DNA of 54,129 nucleotides from Planctomycetota bacterium (GTDB lineage Bacteria; Planctomycetota; Planctomycetia; Pirellulales; Pirellulaceae). Below are positions 28,454 to 41,569 of this stretch, piece by piece (within the stretch, counting starts at the first letter, position 1; each line of letters begins with the position of its first letter). The DNA is taken from positions 1-54,129 of the forward strand of contig JAQBZB010000021.1 in the NCBI GenBank assembly GCA_027622275.1, written 5' to 3'. The position numbers and the translations under genes are program-made. The notes below the pieces were generated by a model. It was given only the letters and a program-made list of their open reading frames with translations, was not told where the DNA came from and ran no database searches.

Positions 28454-28719
28454 TCCTGTTCCATCGCGATATGCCCGCCCAACGTGTATGCCGTGGGATG
28501 CGCGATTCGCACTCCGTAGAGAATGGCCCCTGATCGCTTGGCCAAGGCCCGTTTTGTCGCCTGCAAATCATCTTCGTCAACTTCGTATTCGCCGGTCTCG
28601 ATGTCGATCACCACGAACTTGCCTTTGTTTCCCGCTTCAACCTTCCACCGAATCTGCTGCTCGTAGATTTCTTCGCCGCGCGATTCGACTTCTTCCGGTG
28701 AGTATTTTGCATAGGGCAT
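28450..28719 (-). CDS. Small conserved protein coupled to the aspartic protease
   Basis: An 89-residue acidic protein, started at the ATG ending at 28719 with AGAGG about 9 nt upstream; the longer frame to 28836 lies in a palindromic repeat and is not credible. Sequence features: 'SRGEEIYEQQIRWKVEAGNKGKFVVIDIETGEYEVDEDDL', then 'ILYGVRIAHPTAYTLGG'. I recognise this as a recurrent partner of clan AA proteases without a characterised function. It has no signal peptide or membrane segment. Confidence 0.75.
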   Translation of the reverse strand: MPYAKYSPEEVESRGEEIYEQQIRWKVEAGNKGKFVVIDIETGEYEVDEDDLQATKRALAKRSGAILYGVRIAHPTAYTLGGHIAMEQE

Positions 28720-28781
28720 GGCTTCAACCTCTTGGCTACAACTACTGCGTCTGACTGTTTGTATTCTAACAGATGAAAGCA

Positions 28782-28867
28782 GTAGGCCGGAACAAGGCTC
28801 GGCGCAGTTCCGGCAGCGAGGTGAAGTTTGGCTCATGCCGGAACTGCGAAGACTTGTTCCGGCCTAC
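28782..28867. repeat. Palindromic repeat 'GTAGGCCGGAAC', double inverted repeat
   Basis: The outer arms GTAGGCCGGAACAAG and CTTGTTCCGGCCTAC (15 bp, perfect) flank inner arms GCAGTTCCGGCA and TGCCGGAACTGC (12 bp, perfect). A near-identical copy is at 33450-33534, differing at a few positions. Confidence 0.85.
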
Positions 28868-28871
28868 ATTG

Positions 28872-29918
28872 TCACTGAACCGAAACGAAGACCTCGCGGA
28901 GGACTTTGGAAGCTGTTTCCCATTTCTCGGCCGCCGCGTCGAAGTCGACTTCCATCCAGCGGATCGGCTGATCGGCGAGAACGCGAGACTTGGTTGCGAC
29001 GTTCGAGTTGATGGGGAATTGGGCGCTGGGGCCGGTGGCGAGTTGCGATTCGACTTCTGGTGCGAGCAGGAAGTCGACCAGCCGCCGAGCGTTCGCGGGA
29101 TTCGGGCTCCCCTTGATGATGCACAAGGTGTTGGGAATGAACAACGAGCCGAGTCCGCCTGCTGCTTGATCGGGAAAGATGATCGCGACGGGCATGCCGT
29201 TGTCGACTTCGATGATGGCGTCGTCGGTGTCGGTGATGCCGAAAGCGAGCTGCCCACGGCCGACCGCAGTGGCGACTTGCTTGTTACCCGACATGACCTC
29301 GGCGTTCTGCCGGATCGCGCGGAAGAACTCGGTCGCCCGCTCGTCGCCCCACGTCGCGAACAAAACCGCCGCGTGCGTGGCCGTTGTTCCGAACAGCGGC
29401 TTCGCGATGCCGACTTGCCCCTGCCACTTCGGATCGGTCAAGTCGTGGATTGAAGTTGGCAAGTCGTCTTGCCCAACAAGCTCCGTGTTCACGATCAACA
29501 CGCGGGCTCGAGCCGCCAATCCATACCAAGCTCCAGTCGCCGAGCGGTAGTTGGCGGGAAAGGCGTCGGCGTTCGGCGAAAGATAAACGTCCAGCAGCCC
29601 GAGCTTCTTCAATCGCAACGTGTGCAGGATCTCGTTGTTCCAAAAGACGTCGCACCGCGGACGTTTCTGCTCCTGAATGATCGCGCTCACCAGACCCACG
29701 GTCTTTGTCGACTCGACGTCATACTTGTCGAGCACATGGATGCCGGTGGCGGCTTGAAAGTCGTTCAAGATCGGCTCGGAGAACTCGCGATCGAGCGCGG
29801 CATACACAACGACCTCCTGCTCGGCGCGCGACCAGCATCCAGCAGCCGACGCCAACAGACTAGACAAAGCACAGGCGACGAGAACCTTGCGAAGCACCAA
29901 AGATACGCTCCTGACCAT
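28872..29918 (-). CDS. Lipoprotein substrate-binding protein, iron(III)/2-aminoethylphosphonate type
   Basis: A 348-residue type-2 periplasmic binding protein with lipobox 'LLASAAGC' (C28). Segments 'VVVYAALDREFSEPILNDFQAATGI', 'CDVFWNNEILHTLRLKKLGLL', 'ARARVLIVNTEL', 'AFGITDTDDAIIEVDNGMPVAIIFPD' and 'NARRLVDFLLAPEVE' are those of the FbpA/FutA-like ABC receptors. It would capture a small ligand, often ferric iron. No permease or ATPase gene is adjacent, so it must use partners encoded elsewhere or serve as a sensor. Confidence 0.88.
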   Translation of the reverse strand: MVRSVSLVLRKVLVACALSSLLASAAGCWSRAEQEVVVYAALDREFSEPILNDFQAATGIHVLDKYDVESTKTVGLVSAIIQEQKRPRCDVFWNNEILHTLRLKKLGLLDVYLSPNADAFPANYRSATGAWYGLAARARVLIVNTELVGQDDLPTSIHDLTDPKWQGQVGIAKPLFGTTATHAAVLFATWGDERATEFFRAIRQNAEVMSGNKQVATAVGRGQLAFGITDTDDAIIEVDNGMPVAIIFPDQAAGGLGSLFIPNTLCIIKGSPNPANARRLVDFLLAPEVESQLATGPSAQFPINSNVATKSRVLADQPIRWMEVDFDAAAEKWETASKVLREVFVSVQ

Positions 29919-30001
29919 CGAACGGGATCACAGACAACGACCGACCAGCTAGAATAACCTTCAGGTTTCCACTTGACCACGTCGCCTGGAGTCGCCAACC
30001 A

Positions 30002-31558
30002 ATGCCAAGTTCCCAAAAGTTGCTTGCCGCGCGTTGGTGCTGGGTGGTAATGCCCGTGTTGGTCGTGATGGCTGCCATCGGTTGTGGCGGCTCGCAACCG
30101 CAGCCCAAGCAGACCGGCGATCGAGTCGCCGAGACTGGCAGCGCCGTCAAGAAGGAGCAGGCTTCATCCGAAGCCGCGATTCCGACGCGTTCATTTTCGG
30201 TTCGGCCAGACGAATCGCCCGCTCGCGGGCCGCAAGATCGGTCTCTCGATGATTTGTTCGAGCAAGCGGGGAGCAAGCCGTTTGGCGCGGCTCCGATCAT
30301 CTTGTCGGCGGACAATCCCACGCTTCCCCGCATCGACGAAGAACGAGTTGCGGCGGCTGGGATTCGCAAGCTGACCGGCAAGCATCTGACCATCTACACG
30401 GATCTGCCGGAGGCTCCGGCGATCGAGGAATTGCCGGGGGTCTTCGATGCCGCGGTTCCCCAGTGGTCCGAGTACTTCGGTGTTGATGCGGGTCTCGCCG
30501 AGTCGTGGCGGCAGGTCGGTTACTTGATGCAAGACAAGTCGCGATTCGTCACCGCGGGCTTGATGCCGAATGACTTGCCGCAGTTCTTGCATGGCTTTCA
30601 ACGTGGAGCCGAATTGTGGTTGTACGAGCAGCCGTCGGACTACTATCGTCGCCACTTGTTGTTGCACGAAGGGACGCACGGCTTTATGAAGAGGTTCCTC
30701 GGCGGTGCCGGTCCGCCTTGGTACATGGAAGGGACCGCCGAGCTGTTCGGCACGCACCGTTGGCAAAACAAGCAGCTGACGCTTCGTTGGTTCCCGGAGG
30801 ACAAGGAATTAACTTCGCACTGGGGACGGATCAAAGTTGTGCAGGATGAAGTCCGCGCCGGTGCCGGCCGCGAGATCGAAAACATTTTGCGCTTCGACAA
30901 GACCGCGCACTTGCAAGTCGAGCCATACGCCTGGTGCTGGGCGGCGGCGGCGTTCTTCGATTCACATCCCGCCTACCGTGACCGGTTCCGCGAACTCCGT
31001 AAGTTCGCGCCGGACGATACGTTCACGTTCTCGCAGCGCTTCTATGATTCGTTGCAAGACGATTGGCCAAGCGTGGCGAGACAGTGGCATGTCTACATTG
31101 CCAACATGGACTACGGGTATGATGTGGCGCGGGAAGCGATCGATCCCAAGCTCGCGGTCGACTTGCCGGCGGCAGGCGCGACCGTCATGATCGCCGCGGA
31201 TCGCGGCTGGCAATCGAGTGGTTATCGACTCGCATCCGGTGCGATGTACAAGCTCGAAGCGACCGGCCGCTATCAATTGGCGGATCAGCCAAAGATCTGG
31301 TGGTGCGAGCCGAACGGCGTCACGATCCGCTATCACAAAGGGCTGCCGCTGGGCATCCTGCTGGGAGCGATCGTCGACGAGACAGCACCCGCTGGCGGAG
31401 CCATTCCGCTGATCACACCAAAGGCGATCGGGCTTGGCGGCGAGTATCCGATCGAAGACGCGGGCACGCTGTATCTGCGTATCAACGACTCGCCAGCCGA
31501 ACTCGAAGACAATGCGGGCACGCTCGAATTGCGGATCACCAAGCTGCCCGCAAGCTAG
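30002..31558 (+). CDS. Lipoprotein with HEXXH metallopeptidase-like domain
   Basis: A 518-residue protein with lipobox 'VVMAAIGC' (C28). After a low-complexity linker it has a gluzincin-like site: H222-E223-x2-H226 ('LLLHEGTHGF') followed by 'WYMEGTAELFG', where E243 or E247 could be the third zinc ligand. The domain spans about 120-390 with 'YAWCWAAAAFFDSHPAYRDRF', like the secreted planctomycete proteins of the DUF1570 kind. Residues about 400-515 form a beta-rich domain with 'YRLASGAMYKLEATGRYQL' and 'GLPLGILLGAIVDE', resembling PA-IL-type lectin domains. A surface protease binding glycans is plausible but untested. Confidence 0.72.
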   Translation: MPSSQKLLAARWCWVVMPVLVVMAAIGCGGSQPQPKQTGDRVAETGSAVKKEQASSEAAIPTRSFSVRPDESPARGPQDRSLDDLFEQAGSKPFGAAPIILSADNPTLPRIDEERVAAAGIRKLTGKHLTIYTDLPEAPAIEELPGVFDAAVPQWSEYFGVDAGLAESWRQVGYLMQDKSRFVTAGLMPNDLPQFLHGFQRGAELWLYEQPSDYYRRHLLLHEGTHGFMKRFLGGAGPPWYMEGTAELFGTHRWQNKQLTLRWFPEDKELTSHWGRIKVVQDEVRAGAGREIENILRFDKTAHLQVEPYAWCWAAAAFFDSHPAYRDRFRELRKFAPDDTFTFSQRFYDSLQDDWPSVARQWHVYIANMDYGYDVAREAIDPKLAVDLPAAGATVMIAADRGWQSSGYRLASGAMYKLEATGRYQLADQPKIWWCEPNGVTIRYHKGLPLGILLGAIVDETAPAGGAIPLITPKAIGLGGEYPIEDAGTLYLRINDSPAELEDNAGTLELRITKLPAS

Positions 31559-31629
31559 CTTTCGTCCCTCATTGACGAACTTATTGACAACCCCAACAAT
31601 GCAAGACTTAAACGCCTCGGAACCCTGAT

Positions 31630-32901
31630 TTGTCGACCTACATGAATCACATCGAAGAAGAAGATTCTGACGTCTGGGCCGCGATTGCAGGCGAAATCGA
31701 GAGGCAGCGGGACGGCTTGGAGATGATCGCCAGCGAGAACTACACGAGCCCCGCCGTCATGCAGGCGATGGGCACCGTGCTGACCAACAAGTACGCCGAG
31801 GGATATCCGGGCAAGCGATACTACGGCGGCTGCGAACATGTCGACGTGATCGAAACATTGGCCATCGAGCGAGCCAAGCAATTGTTCGGTGCCGAACACG
31901 CGAACGTCCAACCGCATTCGGGCTCGCAAGCCAACATGGCCGTCTACCTGACGGTGCTCCAGCCGGGCGATACGGTCCTCGGATTGGATCTGGCTCATGG
32001 CGGTCACTTGACGCACGGCATGAAGCTGAATATCTCCGGCCGCCTCTACAACTTTGTCAGCTACGGCGTCACGCGCGACACGAACCGGATCGATTTCGAT
32101 CAAATCGCCAAGCTGGCCCGCGAGCACAAGCCCAAGCTGATCGTTGCCGGCGCGAGCGCCTATCCGCGCGAAATCCCGCATGGACGGTTTGCCGAGATTG
32201 CTGAAGAAGTTGGTGCCAAGCTGTTCGTCGATATGGCGCATTACGCCGGACTCGTCGCGGCGGGCTTGCACGACAATCCAGTGCCTGTTGCGGACTTCGT
32301 CAGTACGACCACTCACAAGACGTTGCGTGGCCCGCGAGCCGGAATGGTGCTGTGCAAAAAGGAATATGTGAAAGAGCTGAACCGCAGTGTCTTCCCCGGC
32401 TTGCAAGGCGGCCCGTTGATGCACGTCATTGCCGGGAAAGCGATCTGCTTTGGCGAGGCGCTGCGTCCGGAGTTCAAGCAATACGCCCAAGCCGTCATCG
32501 ACAACGCCCAGACGTTGGCTGAAGTTCTGGCCGGCGGCGACTTGAAGCTCGTCAGCGGCGGCACGGACAATCATCTCATGTTGGTCGACGTCACGCCCTT
32601 GAACATCGGCGGCAGGACTGCCGAAGAAGCGCTCGAAGCGTCCGGCATCACCGTCAACAAGAACATGATTCCGTTCGACGAGCGAAAGCCGGTTGATCCT
32701 TCGGGAATCCGCGTCGGCACGCCGGCGCTGACCACGCGCGGAATGGGGACCGACGAGATGCGTCGCATCGGCAACTGGATGCTGGAAGTGTTGAGCAGCC
32801 CGGACGACGGAAGCGTGCAAGCGAAAGTCCGCGGCGAAGTCCGCGAGATGTGCGAGCAGTTCCCCGTGCCCTGCGATCGGGAAATGACCAAATCTGAATG
32901 A
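31630..32901 (+). CDS. glyA: Serine hydroxymethyltransferase
   Basis: A 423-residue PLP enzyme interconverting serine and glycine with tetrahydrofolate. The PLP lysine is K230 in '[12 protein letters not shown]', and the signatures '[31 protein letters not shown]' and '[13 protein letters not shown]' are canonical. The start TTG 31630 is used; ATG 31642 is possible. The last codons overlap a short 'ATGACCA' near-repeat. The response regulator follows on the same strand after 47 nt. Confidence 0.95.
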   Translation: MSTYMNHIEEEDSDVWAAIAGEIERQRDGLEMIASENYTSPAVMQAMGTVLTNKYAEGYPGKRYYGGCEHVDVIETLAIERAKQLFGAEHANVQPHSGSQANMAVYLTVLQPGDTVLGLDLAHGGHLTHGMKLNISGRLYNFVSYGVTRDTNRIDFDQIAKLAREHKPKLIVAGASAYPREIPHGRFAEIAEEVGAKLFVDMAHYAGLVAAGLHDNPVPVADFVSTTTHKTLRGPRAGMVLCKKEYVKELNRSVFPGLQGGPLMHVIAGKAICFGEALRPEFKQYAQAVIDNAQTLAEVLAGGDLKLVSGGTDNHLMLVDVTPLNIGGRTAEEALEASGITVNKNMIPFDERKPVDPSGIRVGTPALTTRGMGTDEMRRIGNWMLEVLSSPDDGSVQAKVRGEVREMCEQFPVPCDREMTKSE

Positions 32902-32948
32902 CCAAGGACCAAGTTGAATCACTCCCCACTAGCCACTCTTCTCCGCCC

Positions 32949-33395
32949 ATGCCCAACCGAATTCTGATTGCCGACGATAACGAACCGAATCGTGAATTGC
33001 TGGACGCCTATCTGGCGGATGTCGATTGCGAAACCGCGATCGCGGTCGATGGCCAAGATACGCTCGACAAGGTCGCGTCGTTCAAGCCCGACCTGATTCT
33101 GCTCGACATCATGATGCCCAAGCTCAGCGGGTTTGAGGTCTGTAAGAAGATCAAGGAAGATCCCGCGTCGAAGCGAATCATGATTCTGATGGTCACGGCA
33201 TTGAACGAGTTGGGGGACATCGAGCGAGCGGTTGCGGCGGGAACCGATGACTTCCTCTCCAAGCCCGTCAACAAGGTCGAGCTGACCAAGCGCGTGCAGA
33301 ACATGCTCAAACTGAAAGACGTCTCCGACGAGAACGAGCGACTCCGCCGGTACATCGAAGAGATGGGTGACGACCGGGGTCAGGACGACGCTTAA
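32949..33395 (+). CDS. Single-domain response regulator (receiver)
   Basis: A 148-residue protein, started at ATG 32949 because the receiver domain begins directly with 'PNRILIADDNEPN'. The receiver has the acidic pair D9/D10, phosphoacceptor D53 in 'LILLDIMMPKLSG', T83 and K105 ('FLSKPVN'). After the receiver comes a short helix ('DENERLRRYIEEMGDD') with no output domain. It should work by protein-protein contact; no kinase gene is adjacent. Confidence 0.9.
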   Translation: MPNRILIADDNEPNRELLDAYLADVDCETAIAVDGQDTLDKVASFKPDLILLDIMMPKLSGFEVCKKIKEDPASKRIMILMVTALNELGDIERAVAAGTDDFLSKPVNKVELTKRVQNMLKLKDVSDENERLRRYIEEMGDDRGQDDA

Positions 33396-33449
33396 GATGT
33401 CGCGCCTCTTCGTCAGTCACCAGGAAGTCGCAAAGCTGCTCACGTGACG

Positions 33450-33534
33450 GTAGGCCGGAACGAGGCTTTGCGCGGTTCCGGCAGCGATGTGAGTTTGGCT
33501 CATGCCGGAACTGCGAAGACTTGTTCCGGCCTAC
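33450..33534. repeat. Palindromic repeat 'GTAGGCCGGAAC', second copy, with adjacent half-element
   Basis: The outer arms GTAGGCCGGAAC and GTTCCGGCCTAC and an inner pair around 'GGTTCCGGCA' / 'TGCCGGAACT' match the element at 28782-28867. Directly after it (33550-33577) is a half-copy of another family, 'TTTCGCGGAGCGAAACG' ending in 'CCACGTA'. Confidence 0.8.
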
Positions 33535-33578
33535 TTTCTCCGCGAACAGGCTCGTTTCGCGGAGCGAAACGCCACGTA

Positions 33579-35003
33579 TCAGCTGCTGCGACTCATCAAT
33601 TGCTTGGCGTGAGGCCGGCCTTCTTCGTCCTTCTTGTCGCCGTCGAGTTCGATCATGATGCGATTGCGGCGTTCAAGGTCCGATAGCTTCGCAGCGCGAT
33701 CGTCTCGCCGGATCGTTACGTCCGCCGGGACAAAGACCTCGCGGTTTCCGCCATCTCGCGTGCGAATCGTTACGATGCGCGATTCGACGTCCACACTGGA
33801 AACCATTCCCATCAGGCGATTACCGGCGACGGGAGAACCCGCCGGCCCGGGACGTCCCGGTCGATTGCCGCCGGCCGCCGGTTGGCCACCGCGGCGTGCG
33901 TTGCCTCCGTCGCGATCAACTTCGAGATGGACGGTGTATTGCTGCGTGACCGGCTTGCACCAGCCTTCTTTGTCATTGCACGCGAAGTACTTCACGGTGA
34001 CTTCAAACGAATCCTCGCCCCTTCCCGCGTCGATGTCGAGTAGAAACTCGCGCGGGTCTCCATCGGATTCAGCCTCAACCTTCGGCGCTGCGCCCGAAGA
34101 CGGCGAGATGTTTGTGCCGTCAGACGTCTTCACCTCGAACGTTAGCGGCGCGGCGAGGTTGTTCCAATGCACGTCGTACAGCGGATCGAGATGGAAGCCG
34201 AGATATAGTCTTCCCTTCCCAGTCCTCGGCACGTTACTTTCCGCTTCCGCTCGCAGCTTGACGTAGAAAGGCTCGAGCGAAACCATTGCCGGGTCGATCC
34301 TCAATGCTTGCATCTGGCCCGGCATCTTCACCCGAGGCACCACGCCGGTCTTCGCCACCTTGGGCCGTTCACTCTTCTTCATGTTGAGATCGGCGACAGT
34401 GGTCGGCCGGTCGACGGCTCCGACAAGTGTTTCCAGGTCGCTCCGCAGCTCGGCCGGTTTGCTCCACGAGCGGCGAACCGCGACCTTGCCTTGCGGATCG
34501 ATGATGAACTCCGAATTCGGGGCATCGCCGAGCGCGTGCTTCAAGTCGTTCGCCATCGTGTCGCAGATCCAGGGGATGTCGGAGCCGAGCGTCCTCTCGG
34601 CCTCTTGCACATGCAACAGCCGTTCGTCCAGCGTGAACGGCGTGATGTAGCCGTTCGTCTCGGGGTGAGCCAACGCTTTATAGATGTAATAGAACTTGAC
34701 GCCCTTGGGCGCATAGTCGCGATAGACCGTCTCCAAACTGGGGACGTTGCGGAGGAAGGGTGGTCACGTGAGGCAGCCGAAGACGAGCACCGTGTAATTG
34801 CCCTTCAGGTCGCCGAGCTGAATCGTCTCGCCGGCCGCGTCGTACGCATTGAGATGCGGCAGCTGCTCGCCGACCGCGGGCGACTTGCGAGCGAAACTTT
34901 GAATGACCCCGTCACGGGCTGATGGGGCTTGCTTGGGTTGTCCGAGGGCGACGTTCGCTGACAGCAAGGTTACCGCGACCAACGAAAGCAAGAGACATTT
35001 CAT
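33579..35003 (-). CDS. Candidate selenoprotein: deiodinase-like thioredoxin-fold protein with in-frame UGA
   Basis: Read with UGA as selenocysteine this is one 474-residue protein starting at the ATG ending at 35003, with a Sec signal peptide ('LLSLVAVTLLSANVALGQ'). The UGA (34764-34766) is codon 80 in 'VLVFGCLT-U-PPFLRNVP', giving C77-x2-U80. The motif FG-x-x-T-U-P-P-F followed by 'KFYYIYKALAHPETNGY' is that of iodothyronine deiodinases ('SCTUPPF', 'YIEEAHP') and of bacterial deiodinase-like redoxins. Both sides of the UGA stay in the same frame. Residues about 245-380 resemble the DsbD N-terminal domain ('KYFACNDKEGWCKPV'), and the end is a small beta domain. Alternative: a pseudogene or sequencing error. 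Confidence 0.72.
34728..34746 (-). promoter_or_regulatory. SECIS-like hairpin after the UGA of the deiodinase-like gene
   Basis: In the mRNA, 17 nt after the UGA, CGUCCCC-AGUUU-GGAGACG can fold with six pairs and one C-A mismatch. The apical loop AGUUU has G at its second base followed by U, as bacterial SECIS elements require. The loop starts 25 nt after the UGA, inside the range I recall for bacterial elements (about 16-37 nt). Prediction by eye. Confidence 0.5.
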
Positions 35004-35163
35004 CGTGACTACCTCACGGTATCGTGTGAATTGTTGACGACGTACTAGCTTCAACCCGCGCAGGCTGCAAAGGTTTCGAGTGCGAATGGGAAAGTTCCGC
35101 GAACGCGGCTAGAATACATCCTTGTCCAAGGAACTTCACGAGGAAAATAGCAGGAATTATCGC

Positions 35164-36666
35164 GTGAACCGACCGCCCCAGACGATTCAAGTAGTCTGTC
35201 CGCAGTGCCGGGCGGCCATGTCGGTGCCCGCTGCCTCAGCCGATGCGACGATCACTTGTTCGGATTGCCTGGAGGATTTTGTCGCGACACCGGTGGCGAA
35301 GCGAAACCACGCGGCCGACGCGTCTGGCAAGCCGGCCGCCGTTACGCCCGACACCGACAATGACAATGAAGCACTTCAGCGTCTTTTGAATCCGGGCCTC
35401 GATACATCACCCACGGAGCGCGACACGATCCGCATCGAAGATGACTTGTCGAGCGACGTTTACCCGGTGAAGAAGCAGCGAGTCATCGAACGCGATTACG
35501 AATTCAGCGTGGTGTGTGTGATTTGCGGCACGCGGCTCGATGTGAACGATTCGCTGATTGGCAAGAAGATCAAGTGCCCCGACTGTCACAACGCGATCGA
35601 AGTCCGGACGCCGCCGCCAGAGAGACGCCGGTTGCCGGTTCACGCCGCGCCTGACGCGCCGGATGATGATGACTTCGGGCTTGCGGCCGTGACCGATACC
35701 ACATTGTCAACCTCTCCCTATCATTCGATCGCCAACGACTTGCTGGCCCAGGCGGAATCCGAAGTCGCACTGGAAGCTCCAACCGCTCCGCGCCAGAAGC
35801 GCGCCCCTGTGCCCGATTCAATGCAACGCGCCGAAGCATCGCAAGACGAAGCCGACGAGCGGGAACGACCGAAATTGCCCACCGCGCCGTTTCGCACGGG
35901 CGTGCTGAAGTTTCTGATCGATCCGCAGACAATCGCAAGGCTGATCGTGCTGGGTTTAGTCATGTTTGTCGAACTGGGTGCCATTCAAATGGCGATCGTC
36001 AGTGGCGAGAATGATAATCCGCAGTCACAGTTCTTTAGCATAATCGCCCGAATCATCGCGCTCACGCTGGGAATCGCGTTCACTACCAATCTGGCCGTTA
36101 GCCTGATAGGGATTCTTCAGGACACGGCCAACGGCATGGACGTCATCGAAAGCTGGCCGGACGTCAACTTCGTGGATTGGATCGGCGAAGCATTCTATCT
36201 CTTCAGCGGGCTCTTCATCGCTGTCTTTCCCGCGTGCGCCACGGCGAAAGTTGTCAGTCTGCTTGGTGCGCCCGATTCGCTGTTCTGGCTTGTCGGCTTC
36301 GGGGGCAGCTTCGTGGGAATCTTGCTTCTCTTTCCATTTGTGCTGGTGTCGATGCTCGAAGCGGCATCGCCGATCGTACCCGTCTCGCAACCGATCATTC
36401 GCAGCCTGCGTTTGGCACGTGGCAGCTGGCTGGTCTTTACGCTGCTCTCAAGCGTCGTGGTCGGGGCCGGTCTTGGTCTCGTCGCGCTGCGAGTATTGCG
36501 GCCTGAGCATTCCGTCATGAACTTCGTGGTGGCGCTGCTATTGATCGTCCTCTTCGCGATCTATTTTCGACTGCTCGGCCGGCTGACTTGGTGCTGTGAC
36601 GAGGCCGTTTCGGCGGAAGATATACGCCTGGAAGAAGCCCTCGAAGCGAGCGAAAAGCGAGACTGA
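35164..36666 (+). CDS. Membrane protein with two zinc ribbons
   Basis: A 500-residue protein, started at GTG 35164 (AGGA 8-9 nt upstream) rather than TTG 35122. It has two CXXC...CXXC ribbons: C12/C15 with C32/C35, and C118/C121 with C138/C141. An acidic linker follows, then four to five membrane helices from about residue 265 ('LIVLGLVMFVELGAIQMAIV', 'LFIAVFPACATA', 'GSFVGILLLFPFVLVSML', 'FVVALLLIVLFAIYF'). Such proteins recur in planctomycetes with no known role. It precedes gyrA on the same strand. Confidence 0.75.
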   Translation: MNRPPQTIQVVCPQCRAAMSVPAASADATITCSDCLEDFVATPVAKRNHAADASGKPAAVTPDTDNDNEALQRLLNPGLDTSPTERDTIRIEDDLSSDVYPVKKQRVIERDYEFSVVCVICGTRLDVNDSLIGKKIKCPDCHNAIEVRTPPPERRRLPVHAAPDAPDDDDFGLAAVTDTTLSTSPYHSIANDLLAQAESEVALEAPTAPRQKRAPVPDSMQRAEASQDEADERERPKLPTAPFRTGVLKFLIDPQTIARLIVLGLVMFVELGAIQMAIVSGENDNPQSQFFSIIARIIALTLGIAFTTNLAVSLIGILQDTANGMDVIESWPDVNFVDWIGEAFYLFSGLFIAVFPACATAKVVSLLGAPDSLFWLVGFGGSFVGILLLFPFVLVSMLEAASPIVPVSQPIIRSLRLARGSWLVFTLLSSVVVGAGLGLVALRVLRPEHSVMNFVVALLLIVLFAIYFRLLGRLTWCCDEAVSAEDIRLEEALEASEKRD

Positions 36667-36763
36667 ATCGAGCCGTTTGCCGAGCCGCCGAATCGCTCCA
36701 ATCGGCTCGTCGAAAACTCGTTTTTCACGGGGACTTGCGAGCACTGCGAAACGCCGTCGCCCG

Positions 36764-36792
36764 TTGTGAATCGTGGGTAAAACTGGTACACT
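36764..36792 (+). promoter_or_regulatory. Putative gyrA promoter
   Basis: -35 TTGTGA (36764-36769), 17-nt spacer, -10 TACACT (36787-36792). It lies about 100 nt before the gyrA start and after the stop of the upstream gene. Confidence 0.5.
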
Positions 36793-36894
36793 ACCCGGCT
36801 TCGTATTCTTGCCAGATCCCGCTCGCGTGAAGTGTCTCGATTTGCCGTGTGCGACGAGGCCTCATGAAGGTGAAATCGACCGAAAGGATTCCCG

Positions 36895-41565
<4,671 letters not shown>

Positions 41566-41569
<4 letters not shown>

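Noticed and set aside
31569-31605. TTGACG-17-AACAAT as a glyA promoter
   Set aside because: The -10 is poor and an overlapping TTGACA has the wrong spacing; not strong enough to list.
32884-32915. 'ATGACCAAATCTG' / 'ATGACCAAGGACC' near-duplication at the end of glyA
   Set aside because: Only two short units; too little to call a repeat element or a second start for the response regulator.
33579-34736. Treating the part after the UGA as a separate gene starting at 34736
   Set aside because: The supposed start is a TTG in mid-domain and conserved deiodinase-like sequence lies on both sides of the UGA, so a separate start is unlikely.
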